From the NCBI GenBank assembly GCA_021156265.1, contig JAJNBR010000054.1, forward strand, positions 1 to 18,028: DNA of 18,028 bases. The letters run 5' to 3'. Shown one piece after another: positions 1-7,933 of this stretch (the stretch's first letter is position 1; each line of letters opens with the position of its first letter). The notes under the pieces were generated by a model. That model did no database searches. It was not told where the DNA came from and saw nothing but the letters and a program-made list of their open reading frames with translations. Source of the stretch: Flavipsychrobacter sp. Its GTDB lineage: Bacteria; Bacteroidota; Bacteroidia; Chitinophagales; Chitinophagaceae. Both the position numbers and the translations under genes were made by a program.

Positions 1-1
1 C

Positions 2-877
2 TTTGCTTTATTGCTGCTGCTGTATGGAACACTTGTCCGGTTTAATGCATTGCCCGGTGCTGTGCCGCTTTACTTTTACTGGGCCTGGGTGGTGTTTGCG
101 CCGATCAAGAGAATGCTGGCAATACCTGCCTTTGTTACGCTTTGCTTGCTTGGGGCATTTGGCAATAAAATAATTGAATCGGTTGTAACCGTAGGTAGTA
201 ATCATCCTCAGAATAAGCTCTACCTGCACGATCTCACCGGAATATTTGTTTTGACGGACGATAATGTGTTCCCGGCAATGTCTTATACCGAGCCGACTTT
301 TGATACTGTTTACTTAAAGCAACACTATCACCCGGCTACTTACGATAATATTTTCTGGAATAAGGATGGCAAGATGAAGTGGAATTATCTTGATGCTGAA
401 TACACCTATGCCATCCGGGATGCCTGGCTGGCAGCTGTAAAAAAACATCCGGGTGCTTATTTTTCCCATCGCCTCCAGTCCTTTCTATATTTTTTAAAGA
501 TCAGGAATCGTCCTGCGAAATACTATTTCGCTTTTGCCTGGATACACAAGAATCCTTACGGCTTTACTTTGCAAAGGAACTGGTTGTGGTACGTCTTTGT
601 TTATCCGATACTGGCCCAGGGTGTTATGTTTTACATGAAGCCGTGGTTCTGGCTCCTGCTCTCAAGTCTCTTGTTATCCCGGACGTCAAAGCTTAAACAT
701 CCAATCCTGCGTACACCATTTGTGGTGTTGCTCGTTTCTGCGCTGTTATATATCCTGCCCCAGTTCTTTATCTCGCAAACAGATACTGAGTTCCGCTACG
801 TATACTGGAGCTGTATAGCGTGCTCGCTGGCACTGCTCATTTATATTTTCCGGAATAGACTTCAGCCTTTACCGTAA
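2..877 (+). CDS. Multi-pass membrane protein, C-terminal part (possible glycosyltransferase-39-like), 5' partial
   Basis: The reading frame is open from the first bases with no stop upstream, so the start lies outside the window; the TTG at 11 is only the first start-like codon. About 290 residues remain. Hydrophobic helices occur at the N-terminal end (FALLLLLYGTLVRF and the PLYFYWAWVVF stretch), around AIPAFVTLCLLGAF, and three more in the last 100 residues (WYVFVYPILAQGVMF, PFVVLLVSALLYILP, YWSCIACSLALLIYIF). Between them is a soluble loop of roughly 120 residues with 'DLTGIFVLTDDNVFPA' and 'AWLAAVKKHPGAYFSHRLQSF'. Loops of this kind (D-x-x-G-I near the start, AI..HP..Y..HR) occur in polytopic glycosyltransferase-39/mannosyltransferase-like proteins, but that placement is from memory and the catalytic N-terminal half is missing. 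The gene converges on mqnE with only 6 bp between the two stop codons. Confidence 0.6.
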   Translation, partial: FALLLLLYGTLVRFNALPGAVPLYFYWAWVVFAPIKRMLAIPAFVTLCLLGAFGNKIIESVVTVGSNHPQNKLYLHDLTGIFVLTDDNVFPAMSYTEPTFDTVYLKQHYHPATYDNIFWNKDGKMKWNYLDAEYTYAIRDAWLAAVKKHPGAYFSHRLQSFLYFLKIRNRPAKYYFAFAWIHKNPYGFTLQRNWLWYVFVYPILAQGVMFYMKPWFWLLLSSLLLSRTSKLKHPILRTPFVVLLVSALLYILPQFFISQTDTEFRYVYWSCIACSLALLIYIFRNRLQPLP

Positions 878-911
878 CCTACACTATACGGCTGCTTTTT
901 CGTAGGTTTTT
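876..911 (+). terminator. Weak candidate terminator between convergent genes
   Basis: AACCTAC at 876-882 can pair with GTAGGTT at 902-908 across a 19-nt loop, and is followed by a short T run. The stem overlaps the stop of the left gene and the last codons of mqnE. It is short and the loop is long, so this is tentative. Confidence 0.25.
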
Positions 912-2029
912 ATCTCGTTGTACAAAGTATCACGCTCTACCGGTGTTTTTCCTACAGCGATAATGAGATCACACAATTCCTCGGTGCTCATAGCCGGTGT
1001 CTTCTCTTCGGAGCCTGCCATGGAGTATATCTTGGTGGTATCGTCAATAGTACCGTCCAGATCATTCACGCCGAAAGAAAGTGTAAGCTGTGCAGATTGC
1101 CTTCCCAGCATTGGCCAATAGGCCTTCAGATTCCTGAAGTTGTCCATAAAAATACGTGCTATAGCATACAGCCTCATGTCTTCAATTACGGACACCTCTG
1201 CGATATGAGACATGTCGTTGTCCTTATTTCTGAATTTGAGCGGTATGAAGCAATTAAAGCCTCCTGTTTTGTCTTGCAACGCTCTTAACCGGCTCATGTG
1301 GTCTACCCGTTGAGCATAGGTTTCTATGTGGCCATACAACATGGTTGCATTGCTGTGCATGCCCAGTTTGTGAGCAGTTTCATGGATTTTCAACCATCCG
1401 TCGCCGTCTACTTTATCTGCGCAAATTTGCTGACGTACATCGGGGTGGAATATTTCAGCACCGCCGCCGGGTAGGGATTGTAAGCCTGCATCCTTTAGGC
1501 GTTGCATTCCTTCTTCGACACTCAGCTTTGCTTTGCGGAACATATAGTCCAACTCCACGGCAGTAAAACCTTTCAGGTGAAGGTCCGGCCGGTGGGCCTT
1601 GATCTTGCCAAGCAACTCGCAAAAGAACTCAAGGTTCATCTTAGGATGAACGCCGCCAACAATGTGCACCTCTGTTACAGGCTCGCCATCATATTTCCGT
1701 ACAATGTCCAGCATCTGCTCAATACCGAGTTCCCAGCCCTCATCACGATGCTTATAAAGCCGCGAGTACGAGCAGAAATTGCACGTAAACACACAAACGT
1801 TGGTTGGTTCGATATGGAAGTTTCGGTTGAAATAGACTTTGTCACCATGCAGCCTTTGGGCAATATGCGCTGCCAGTGCGCCAACAAACCCCAGTTCGCC
1901 TTTTTCAAAAAGCAAAACGCCTTCCTCGTCGGTAAGGCGCTGCTGGTTCGTTACTTTTTCTGCTATTGCTAGCAGCTGTTTATCTGGCTGTTGTTTTATT
2001 ACTTCTTCTAAGCTAAACTGCGGAATCAT
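884..2029 (-). CDS. mqnE: Aminofutalosine synthase MqnE (radical SAM)
   Basis: MqnE is a radical S-adenosylmethionine enzyme of the futalosine route to menaquinone. It joins the enolpyruvyl side chain of 3-[(1-carboxyvinyl)oxy]benzoate to the adenosyl radical, giving aminofutalosine. The 381-residue protein is full length for the family. Its radical SAM cluster motif CVFTCNFC (C79, C83, C86; CX3CX2C) lies in the context 'IEPTNVCVFTCNFCSYSR'. The SAM-binding glycine segment VGGVHPK is at about 124-130, and the family signature LPGGGAEIF at about 186-194. Further conserved stretches are SNATMLYGH, FIPLKFRN, AYWPMLGR and GTIDDTTKIYSMAG. MqnC is the close alternative, but this combination fits MqnE better. 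The ATG overlaps the stop of the upstream protease gene by one base (TAATG), suggesting translational coupling. Menaquinone is the usual respiratory quinone of Bacteroidota. Confidence 0.93.
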   Translation of the reverse strand: MIPQFSLEEVIKQQPDKQLLAIAEKVTNQQRLTDEEGVLLFEKGELGFVGALAAHIAQRLHGDKVYFNRNFHIEPTNVCVFTCNFCSYSRLYKHRDEGWELGIEQMLDIVRKYDGEPVTEVHIVGGVHPKMNLEFFCELLGKIKAHRPDLHLKGFTAVELDYMFRKAKLSVEEGMQRLKDAGLQSLPGGGAEIFHPDVRQQICADKVDGDGWLKIHETAHKLGMHSNATMLYGHIETYAQRVDHMSRLRALQDKTGGFNCFIPLKFRNKDNDMSHIAEVSVIEDMRLYAIARIFMDNFRNLKAYWPMLGRQSAQLTLSFGVNDLDGTIDDTTKIYSMAGSEEKTPAMSTEELCDLIIAVGKTPVERDTLYNEIKTYEKAAV

Positions 2030-3360
2030 TATTGCAATACTATTTTTCTCGTCACTGTTCCTTCTTCAAAGCGGCAGTGCAGGGTATATACACCTTTTGC
2101 CAGGTCTGACAGGTCAAAGTTATAATCGGATTGGTTACCGCTGGCATTGATTTGCTTTATAGACTGACCCATAATATTGATGATGGTGATCGCCTGTAAT
2201 CCATTCGCGTTTGAGAAGCTTACATTGATCATACCGTTTGTAGGATTTGGAAATACGTCAACTGCTGTCGTCCTTTCGATATCAGCAACAGCCGTTGGCC
2301 ATTGTAAGACTTCAGGGTATTTCGTAAGGCCGTCTGAAGGGCCGCCCGGTGTAATCTGCGCCAACATACGGGTAACCTGGCCTTTGGTGAACATAACGGT
2401 GCAGTGATCGCCCGTATAGTCCATATAATTCATATACATCTCTCCGCCCGATTGCGAATGGCAGTTAGTTCGCACATTCGGGAAAACACATTGGTAATTT
2501 CCATCTTCCTGCTGTGGGGTATCGGACACACCATCGTCATCGGTGCATACTCCGGAGCCCACTTCAGTATTGCCCCATATATGCCAGAGATTAAAGAAAT
2601 GTCCCATTTCGTGCACTAACGTGCGCCCGCTGTCCGCACCTGGTATATAACCGCCTACACTAGGGGCCTTTTTTTGTCCAAATACCTGGTAGTCTATAAC
2701 AATGCCCTGAAACTGGGGAATGCCCAGCAGGCTGGCGTAATCGGGGCTATAGCCCCAACCCATCAGGCCCGGATAATTGACATTAACAACCCATACATTC
2801 AGGTATTTTTCAGGATCCCATGGATCAAGGCCGCCAATAACCGACTCTTTCATGCTATCGGTCTGTTTGCCATAGCCAGCAAAACCAGCAGGTGCTACTT
2901 TGATCTCCACGCCTAACGTTCCAGTGCCATCAGGTTTCCGGTGGGGGAGCGTAAAGTACATGTTTGCCTTACCGAACTTAGATTTGAAAGCGGCGTGCAT
3001 TTTAGTGCTATCCGCATTTAGACCATTAAAGTCCCTGGTCAGCGCATCCAGTTGCAGGATGGCGCGCTTATAAATGCCTTCTGTTCCACCCAAACTTGTT
3101 ATTTCAGCCTGTGTTAGTACTACGTGAAAAACTACCGGAATGGTAGCTGTAGCGGTAGTTTTCTGAGCTGTATTGGCAGTGAGTTTCTCATAGGCTGTTA
3201 CCCGGCTGTTTACATCGTTTTGAAATTGTTCATATTTCGCCGGGAACGTTGGATCATTGGCAAGTTTACTGTTCAATATATCCGTATGTGCGCATTTTTG
3301 AGCATTAACGTTTCCTATTGCTGCAACGGCAAAGGCTGCAGCCACCAATACTTTTTTCAT
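2029..3360 (-). CDS. Secreted M43-type (pappalysin-like) zinc metalloprotease with type IX sorting domain
   Basis: A 443-residue exported zinc protease. Residues 1-21 (MKKVLVAAAFAVAAIGNVNA|Q) are a signal peptide, which is why the ATG at 3360 is preferred over a start 14 codons upstream. The catalytic zinc motif HEMGHFFNLWH is at 250-260 (H250, E251, H254, H260). It follows HExxHxxGxxH except that Asn replaces the usual Gly, a variant I recall in Bacteroidota M43 proteins. A Met-turn candidate, YMNYMDY, is at about 309-315. Six Cys residues follow the signal peptide and could form disulfides. Residues from about 366 on (DVFPNPTNGMINVSF ... GVYTLHCRFEEGTVTRKIVLQ) form a type A T9SS C-terminal sorting domain, so the enzyme is expected to cross the outer membrane through the Por system. 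The last base is shared with mqnE. The substrate is unknown. Confidence 0.88.
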   Translation of the reverse strand: MKKVLVAAAFAVAAIGNVNAQKCAHTDILNSKLANDPTFPAKYEQFQNDVNSRVTAYEKLTANTAQKTTATATIPVVFHVVLTQAEITSLGGTEGIYKRAILQLDALTRDFNGLNADSTKMHAAFKSKFGKANMYFTLPHRKPDGTGTLGVEIKVAPAGFAGYGKQTDSMKESVIGGLDPWDPEKYLNVWVVNVNYPGLMGWGYSPDYASLLGIPQFQGIVIDYQVFGQKKAPSVGGYIPGADSGRTLVHEMGHFFNLWHIWGNTEVGSGVCTDDDGVSDTPQQEDGNYQCVFPNVRTNCHSQSGGEMYMNYMDYTGDHCTVMFTKGQVTRMLAQITPGGPSDGLTKYPEVLQWPTAVADIERTTAVDVFPNPTNGMINVSFSNANGLQAITIINIMGQSIKQINASGNQSDYNFDLSDLAKGVYTLHCRFEEGTVTRKIVLQ

Positions 3361-3411
3361 TAAAAAATCAAGCTGGGTTGTTAACAAATAGACAATCCGC
3401 AATTTAGCGAA

Positions 3412-4017
3412 TTATTTCGACTTTCGGCTGTTGATCTCGTCCCGGATATTGATAGCCCGAACATAGTCTTCCTGGTCTAATACTTGTTGCAGGAGCTTGT
3501 TCAGATCATCGAGGCTGAGGTTCTTAAGGTCTTTGTCACCGCCTTCTATCTTGGCGCCCGATGCAGTTGGGGCCGCAGCTTTTTCAGTGGATGAAGGATC
3601 GTCGGTCTGATCCAGGTATAAACCGGCAGTTTCGAGGATGTTTTCGAAAGTGTAAATGCGACAGCTGGCTCTTACCGCCAATGCCAGGGCATCAGATGTC
3701 CTGGAATCGATCTCGATGGTTTCGGTGCCATTTTGGCAAATGAGCTTTGCGAAAAAGATACCTTCCTCCAATTTATATATCACTACCTCTGTAAGATCGA
3801 TGCCAAAGGTTGACATGAAATTAGCGAACAGATCGTGCGTAAGCGGTCTGCTTGGTTGCATTCGTTCCAGAGCCACCGCTATGGCCTGTGCTTCGAAGCC
3901 ACCAATAACAATAGGAAGCCTCCGAAGTCCGTTTACCTCGCCGAGCACTACTGCATAAGAATGAGTTTGGGTGATACTATGGGAGAGAGCAACAATTTCC
4001 AATTCTATCTTTTTCAT
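3412..4017 (-). CDS. Bifunctional nuclease family (DUF151/BFN) protein with C-terminal UVR motif
   Basis: A 201-residue cytoplasmic protein. Residues 1-135 or so match the BFN/DUF151 domain: 'LPIVIGGFEAQAIAVALE' (about 34-51), 'RPLTHDLFANFM' (57-68) and 'IDSRTSDALALAVRA' (103-117) are its characteristic blocks. After a Ala/Ser/Pro-rich linker (about 138-160), residues 170-198 (LDDLNKLLQQVLDQEDYVRAINIRDEINSR) form a UvrB/UvrC-type UVR helical hairpin. BFN plus UVR is a common Bacteroidota arrangement. Nuclease activity has been described for some plant and bacterial members but is not established for this group, so the catalytic role is inference. The gene lies 62 bp downstream of parC and 51 bp upstream of the protease gene, all on the same strand, so co-transcription is possible. 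Confidence 0.88.
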   Translation of the reverse strand: MKKIELEIVALSHSITQTHSYAVVLGEVNGLRRLPIVIGGFEAQAIAVALERMQPSRPLTHDLFANFMSTFGIDLTEVVIYKLEEGIFFAKLICQNGTETIEIDSRTSDALALAVRASCRIYTFENILETAGLYLDQTDDPSSTEKAAAPTASGAKIEGGDKDLKNLSLDDLNKLLQQVLDQEDYVRAINIRDEINSRKSK

Positions 4018-4079
4018 TACTCAGCGATCTTTCAAATCAGTTATTTGTGAAGGTAATAATTTTTCTAAAAATGAACATT

Positions 4080-6596
4080 TTAAAACAAAGTTGGTGTTTT
4101 TGCCTCACTCCCTTCTTCTTCAGTTTCAGACACCAGAGATACTTCCTTTAGGTCATTGCCTGCAATTCGCGTGCCTACAGCTTTCCAGCCGGTTACATCT
4201 ATCGTTTCGTGCAGGGCTACTTCTTCTTCTTCTAATTCGGACTTCTTTTTCCCACTCTTTAGTATTACTACCGGCGCAGCGTGCGTAGTAACCAATTCCA
4301 GGAAATTTCCATCACCTTCCCTGATAAATAAGTACTTATTTTTCAACGACTGAGACTCGATCTTGAAGCGTTTAGCATTGTATTGGTCCGACTTACTGTC
4401 GTAGTAGATGGCGCTTACCACTTTTTCAGGTACAAATTTTTCGATCAGCACCACCGCATCTGTGTCATAGCGGTTAGTTAGTTCAAAATCAGTCAGTTCG
4501 TATGTGCCATCCTTATAGAAAGCTATGATACGGTCATTCTCCTCAAAGCTGCCAAGGAATATACCATTACTGTCTTTGTTCAACCTTCCTACTGTATCGT
4601 CATACCACATTTTTTGCCCTGCAAGCGTAGAGCGGCCTTTCTCTTTGAATTTGATACTCTTGATGGGATATTTGGTTACCTGGTTGCCCTGGGCGCCCCG
4701 GCCTTTTATTTCAAGCTCTTCAAAATAGAAGTCGAGTGATTTAACACGCGCCTTGCTGCCGGGTGAGAGGGTAATGGCCACTACCTCAGCCTCTCCGTTG
4801 GGGTTGGCTGTGAAGTATAGCACCTTACTGTTGGGATTGCCTTTGGTCAGGTCGTATTCTTTGTCGCGAGTAATGCCCGTTACGTTAAACCTCTTACCAT
4901 AAGCTATGCCTGTTTTGCCATCTACATACATCATATTGTAAGTGGTCCGTTCATCGTTCTTGACGAAGATGGCAAGATGTATGATGTCTTTACCAACAAA
5001 TATCTTCTCGGCTACCTTTGTCACCATCATTTTGCCATCCCTCCGGAAAACGATGATATTGTCGATATCGGAACAGTCGAAAGCAAACTCGTCTTTTTTC
5101 AGGCTGGTGCCTATGAAGCCTTCTTTGTAGTTGACATACAGCTTGGTATTGGCTATAGCCACCGTGTGCGCCTGTATAGTTTCAAACGGACGTATCTCTG
5201 TTTTGCGTTCACGTCCTTTGCCATATTTCTTCAGCAGACCTTCGTAGTAAGCTATGGCGTAGTCGTTAAGGTGTTCGATGTTGTTTTTGACATCCTCTAT
5301 CCCTTGCTCCACACCTTTGATATGTTCATCGGCTTTAAAGCTGTCGAACTTAGAGATGCGCTTAATGCGGATCTCGGTGAGCTTAACAATATCTTCCTGT
5401 GTTATCTCGCGTCTGAATTTCTTTTTGTATGGCTTCAGGCCGCTATCGATAGCGCTGAGAACGCCTTCCCAGGTCGTCTGGTCCTCAATGTCGCGGTAGA
5501 TACGTTTTTCGATAAAGATCTTCTCGAGCGATGAGTAGTGCCAATCGTCCTCCAACTCACCCAGTTTGATCTGCAGCTCTTTCAACAACAGATTTTTAGT
5601 GTGCGCGACGGACAATCTCAGCAGATCTGAAACACCAATAAAGTGAGGTTTGTCTTCAATGATCACACATGCGTTGGGTGATATGGAAATTTCGCAGTCC
5701 GTGAAGGCGTACAAGGCGTCGATCGTCTGGTCGGTAGAAACGCCGGGAGCCAGTTGAATCATCAATTCTACGTCTTTGGCTGTATTATCCGTTACCGACT
5801 TAATTTTGATCTTACCGCTGTCGTTTGCTTTCAATATACTGTCCACTAGCTGACTGGTAGTGATGCCATACGGCACGTCCCTTATCGCTAAAGTTTTCTT
5901 ATCTACCTCCTCAAGACGGGCACGCACACGCACACGACCGCCACGCATACCATCGTTGTAATTGTTGACATCCATCATCGCCCCGGTAGCAAAGTCGGGA
6001 TAGAGCTCAAATTTGCGGCCTTTGAGGTGTTTTACCGAGCACTCGATCAGCTCGCAAAAGTTGTGGGGTAGTATTTTGGTGGAAAGACCTACGGCTATAC
6101 CCTCTGCTCCCTGTGCCAGCAGCAGCGGGAATTTCATTGGCAGGGCCATAGGCTCGTTCTTACGGCCATCATAGCTTAGTTGCCAGTCGGTAGTTTTTGG
6201 GTTGAATGCAACTTCAAGGGCAAACTTTGATAGGCGGCCTTCTATATAACGAGCGGCAGCGGCGCTGTCGCCGGTCCGCACATCACCCCAGTTACCCTGT
6301 GTATCTATCAACAAGTCTTTTTGACCTAGGTTGATGATAGCATCGCCAATAGAAGCGTCGCCATGCGGGTGATACTGCATGGTTTGACCAATGACGTTTG
6401 CGATCTTGTTGTACCGCCCGTCATCCATTTCGCGCATGGCGTGCAGTATGCGGCGCTGCACTGGTTTCAGGCCATCTTCAACGGCTGGTACGGCACGTTC
6501 CAGTATTACATAGCTAGCATAGTCAAGAAACCAGCTTTCATACATCTGATTTATAAAAACCGAGTTTTGCTCGGCATGTCCGTTCTGTTCACTCAT
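4080..6596 (-). CDS. parC: DNA topoisomerase IV subunit A
   Basis: An 838-residue type IIA topoisomerase A subunit. With ParE it passes one duplex through another to decatenate replicated chromosomes. The N-terminal breakage-reunion domain begins with 'YASYVILERAVPAVEDGLKPVQRRILHAM' (about 26-54). The catalytic tyrosine is Y117 in AAAARYIEGRLS. The quinolone-determining stretch HPHGDASIGD is at 76-85; the site equivalent to E. coli GyrA Ser83 is Ala81 and that of Asp87 is Asp85. The coiled coil and tower follow, then a C-terminal beta-pinwheel region from about residue 470. This region has only a degenerate GyrA box (KGRGAQG, 631-637) instead of QRRGGKG, which favours ParC over GyrA. The C-terminus is acidic (SETEEEGSEAKTPTLF). 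Bacteroidota databases often name it 'DNA gyrase/topoisomerase IV subunit A'. Confidence 0.92.
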   Translation of the reverse strand: MSEQNGHAEQNSVFINQMYESWFLDYASYVILERAVPAVEDGLKPVQRRILHAMREMDDGRYNKIANVIGQTMQYHPHGDASIGDAIINLGQKDLLIDTQGNWGDVRTGDSAAAARYIEGRLSKFALEVAFNPKTTDWQLSYDGRKNEPMALPMKFPLLLAQGAEGIAVGLSTKILPHNFCELIECSVKHLKGRKFELYPDFATGAMMDVNNYNDGMRGGRVRVRARLEEVDKKTLAIRDVPYGITTSQLVDSILKANDSGKIKIKSVTDNTAKDVELMIQLAPGVSTDQTIDALYAFTDCEISISPNACVIIEDKPHFIGVSDLLRLSVAHTKNLLLKELQIKLGELEDDWHYSSLEKIFIEKRIYRDIEDQTTWEGVLSAIDSGLKPYKKKFRREITQEDIVKLTEIRIKRISKFDSFKADEHIKGVEQGIEDVKNNIEHLNDYAIAYYEGLLKKYGKGRERKTEIRPFETIQAHTVAIANTKLYVNYKEGFIGTSLKKDEFAFDCSDIDNIIVFRRDGKMMVTKVAEKIFVGKDIIHLAIFVKNDERTTYNMMYVDGKTGIAYGKRFNVTGITRDKEYDLTKGNPNSKVLYFTANPNGEAEVVAITLSPGSKARVKSLDFYFEELEIKGRGAQGNQVTKYPIKSIKFKEKGRSTLAGQKMWYDDTVGRLNKDSNGIFLGSFEENDRIIAFYKDGTYELTDFELTNRYDTDAVVLIEKFVPEKVVSAIYYDSKSDQYNAKRFKIESQSLKNKYLFIREGDGNFLELVTTHAAPVVILKSGKKKSELEEEEVALHETIDVTGWKAVGTRIAGNDLKEVSLVSETEEEGSEAKTPTLF

Positions 6597-6622
6597 TGTT
6601 CGGTCTTACGGTCTTTAGCTTG

Positions 6623-6630
6623 CAAAAATA
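6623..6630 (-). promoter_or_regulatory. -7 promoter element for parC
   Basis: Read on the minus strand, 6630 to 6623 is TATTTTTG, an exact match to the Bacteroidota -7 consensus TAnnTTTG, 26 nt upstream of the parC start. The -33 region (TGTT near 6650) is only a weak match to TTTG. Confidence 0.45.
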
Positions 6631-6761
6631 TCAGCAATTCGCTTTGAAAAACATTAAATTTAACATAATGTGAATTCCTGTTGTGAAATAAACTCAGCTA
6701 TTTGCCTGGAATGCTTTTACCTTAACCGAAGCAATTATATTTTTATTGAAAATTATTCATT

Positions 6762-7361
6762 ATGAAAGTTCTTCGCTTTGCCTTGATACTAGGCACATTT
6801 CTCGCCGTTTCTTCAGCTTCTGCCCAACGCATCCGTCTTACCGATGGTAAAATAGACGCGCTAAAAGACGTTACCAAAATGAATGTCGAGTTCGACTATA
6901 ATTCTATGGGTGTTGGTAAGTTTGCCACCGAGCAGGAGTATATAGAAAAAAAGAAGTCGGAATATGACAAAAAGGAGCCTGGTCGGGGAAACACGTGGGA
7001 AAGATCTTGGGTTGCAGACCGACATAACAGATTTGAGCCCCAGTTTGTTGAGCTTTTTGTGAAGCATAGTGATATCGAGGTAGGGGAGTATCCGAAAGAG
7101 AAATACACGTTAGTGTTCAAAACCACCTACACTGAGCCAGGATATAATATTTATGTTGCCAGGAAAAATGCAGAGATCGATGGTGAGGCCTGGATCGTTG
7201 AAACGGCTAACCCCAATAATATTATTGCCAAGATATCTGTGCAAAACTGTCCGGGCCGCACGTTTGGAGGAAATGACTATGATACAGGTGAACGTATTCA
7301 GGAGTCATATGCAATGGCGGGGAAAGGCCTTGGCAAGTTCTTTGGAAAGGAGTTGAAATAA
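6762..7361 (+). CDS. Exported protein of unknown function
   Basis: A 199-residue protein whose first 22 residues (MKVLRFALILGTFLAVSSASA|Q) are a clear signal peptide ending in the ASAQ site usual in Bacteroidota. The mature part is mixed charged and aromatic, has no T9SS sorting domain and no lipobox, and contains one Cys (in VQNCPGRTFGG). It ends in a short Gly/Lys-rich tail (MAGKGLGKFFGKELK) that could form an amphipathic helix. I do not recognise a named domain. It stands alone: parC is divergent on the left, and on the right the gene converges on the 7400-7918 gene with a terminator between them. The leader is AT-rich. A near-match to the -7 element (TATATTTT, 6736-6743) lies upstream, but no well-spaced -33 was found. 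Confidence 0.75.
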   Translation: MKVLRFALILGTFLAVSSASAQRIRLTDGKIDALKDVTKMNVEFDYNSMGVGKFATEQEYIEKKKSEYDKKEPGRGNTWERSWVADRHNRFEPQFVELFVKHSDIEVGEYPKEKYTLVFKTTYTEPGYNIYVARKNAEIDGEAWIVETANPNNIIAKISVQNCPGRTFGGNDYDTGERIQESYAMAGKGLGKFFGKELK

Positions 7362-7380
7362 GTGTAGTCTTAAGACAAAT

Positions 7381-7412
7381 AGAAAAGGCCTAGCTAACGC
7401 TAAGCCTTTTCT
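7381..7412. terminator. Bidirectional hairpin terminator
   Basis: AGAAAAGGCCTAGC (7381-7394) pairs with GCTAAGCCTTTTCT (7399-7412) around a TAAC loop, 14 bp with one mismatch. The A-rich 5' arm and T-rich 3' arm give a U-rich tail in both directions, so it can end transcription of both convergent genes. It overlaps the stop and last four codons of the minus-strand gene. Confidence 0.8.
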
Positions 7413-7918
7413 ATTAAATGTATTCTTGATACCAGCCAGCTCTTGCCCATTGGGATCAGCCAGTTGTTAAGCAGTTCTTTTTTTGTACCCGCCACGTTGT
7501 TGAAGAACAGGGTGTCTTTGTTGATGTAGCCTTTATCAACTGCGTATTGCAGCTGGTTGAAGGGCAACATTTCGGCTTTGTCTTTCACAAGGAAAGTAAG
7601 GGTCATTCTATCGAACAGGTTTACATTGTATTGTCGCTCGATGCTTTTTACAACACGTACAGACGAATCTGTACTGCAGCCACCAACCATCACCTCCGTT
7701 TCATCCGCCATCATAACGATAAACTGCCGGAACAAAAGCTTAGCCCAACCTTTTACGGGGTCGCCGTGCGATTGCCATTGAGCGCAGAACTGGTACAGCT
7801 GCTCGTTGATCTCAGTTTCCTCTCTTTCTGAAAAAGGCCTGTTGCTCTGGTATATCCACACCTTTGCATTGTCCGAAAACTCCGCTGGGATGATGTTTAC
7901 TAAATCCGCTATCTGCAT
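7400..7918 (-). CDS. Bacteroidota conserved protein, family commonly (mis)named 'ABC transporter ATPase'
   Basis: A 172-residue soluble protein. I recognise the family by 'AKVWIYQSNRPFSERE' (about 18-33), 'RQFIVMMADETE' (64-75) and 'GGCSTDSSVRVVKSIERQYNVNLFDRM' (79-105). These blocks recur in short Bacteroidota proteins labelled 'ABC transporter ATPase'. The label is not supported here: there is no Walker A (GxxxxGKS/T), no LSGGQ signature and no Walker B. Cys81 in the conserved GCSTDSS block is the most noticeable candidate functional residue. It is the last gene of the Fe-S operon, 15 bp after its neighbour. In my recollection the same association with the two Fe-S genes is found widely in the phylum, which suggests a role linked to that redox complex. 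The exact function is unknown. Confidence 0.75.
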   Translation of the reverse strand: MQIADLVNIIPAEFSDNAKVWIYQSNRPFSEREETEINEQLYQFCAQWQSHGDPVKGWAKLLFRQFIVMMADETEVMVGGCSTDSSVRVVKSIERQYNVNLFDRMTLTFLVKDKAEMLPFNQLQYAVDKGYINKDTLFFNNVAGTKKELLNNWLIPMGKSWLVSRIHLIEKA

Positions 7919-7933
7919 GGGTGCAAAGTTACG

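Noticed and set aside
1502..1972. 156-residue plus-strand ORF inside mqnE
   Set aside because: Antisense to the radical SAM cluster region of mqnE; a shadow frame.
4977..5534. 185-residue plus-strand ORF inside parC
   Set aside because: Lies wholly antisense to conserved ParC coding sequence and shows no family resemblance.
7400..7918. ABC transporter ATPase function
   Set aside because: No Walker A, signature or Walker B motif in the translated protein; the name is kept only as the family's customary label.
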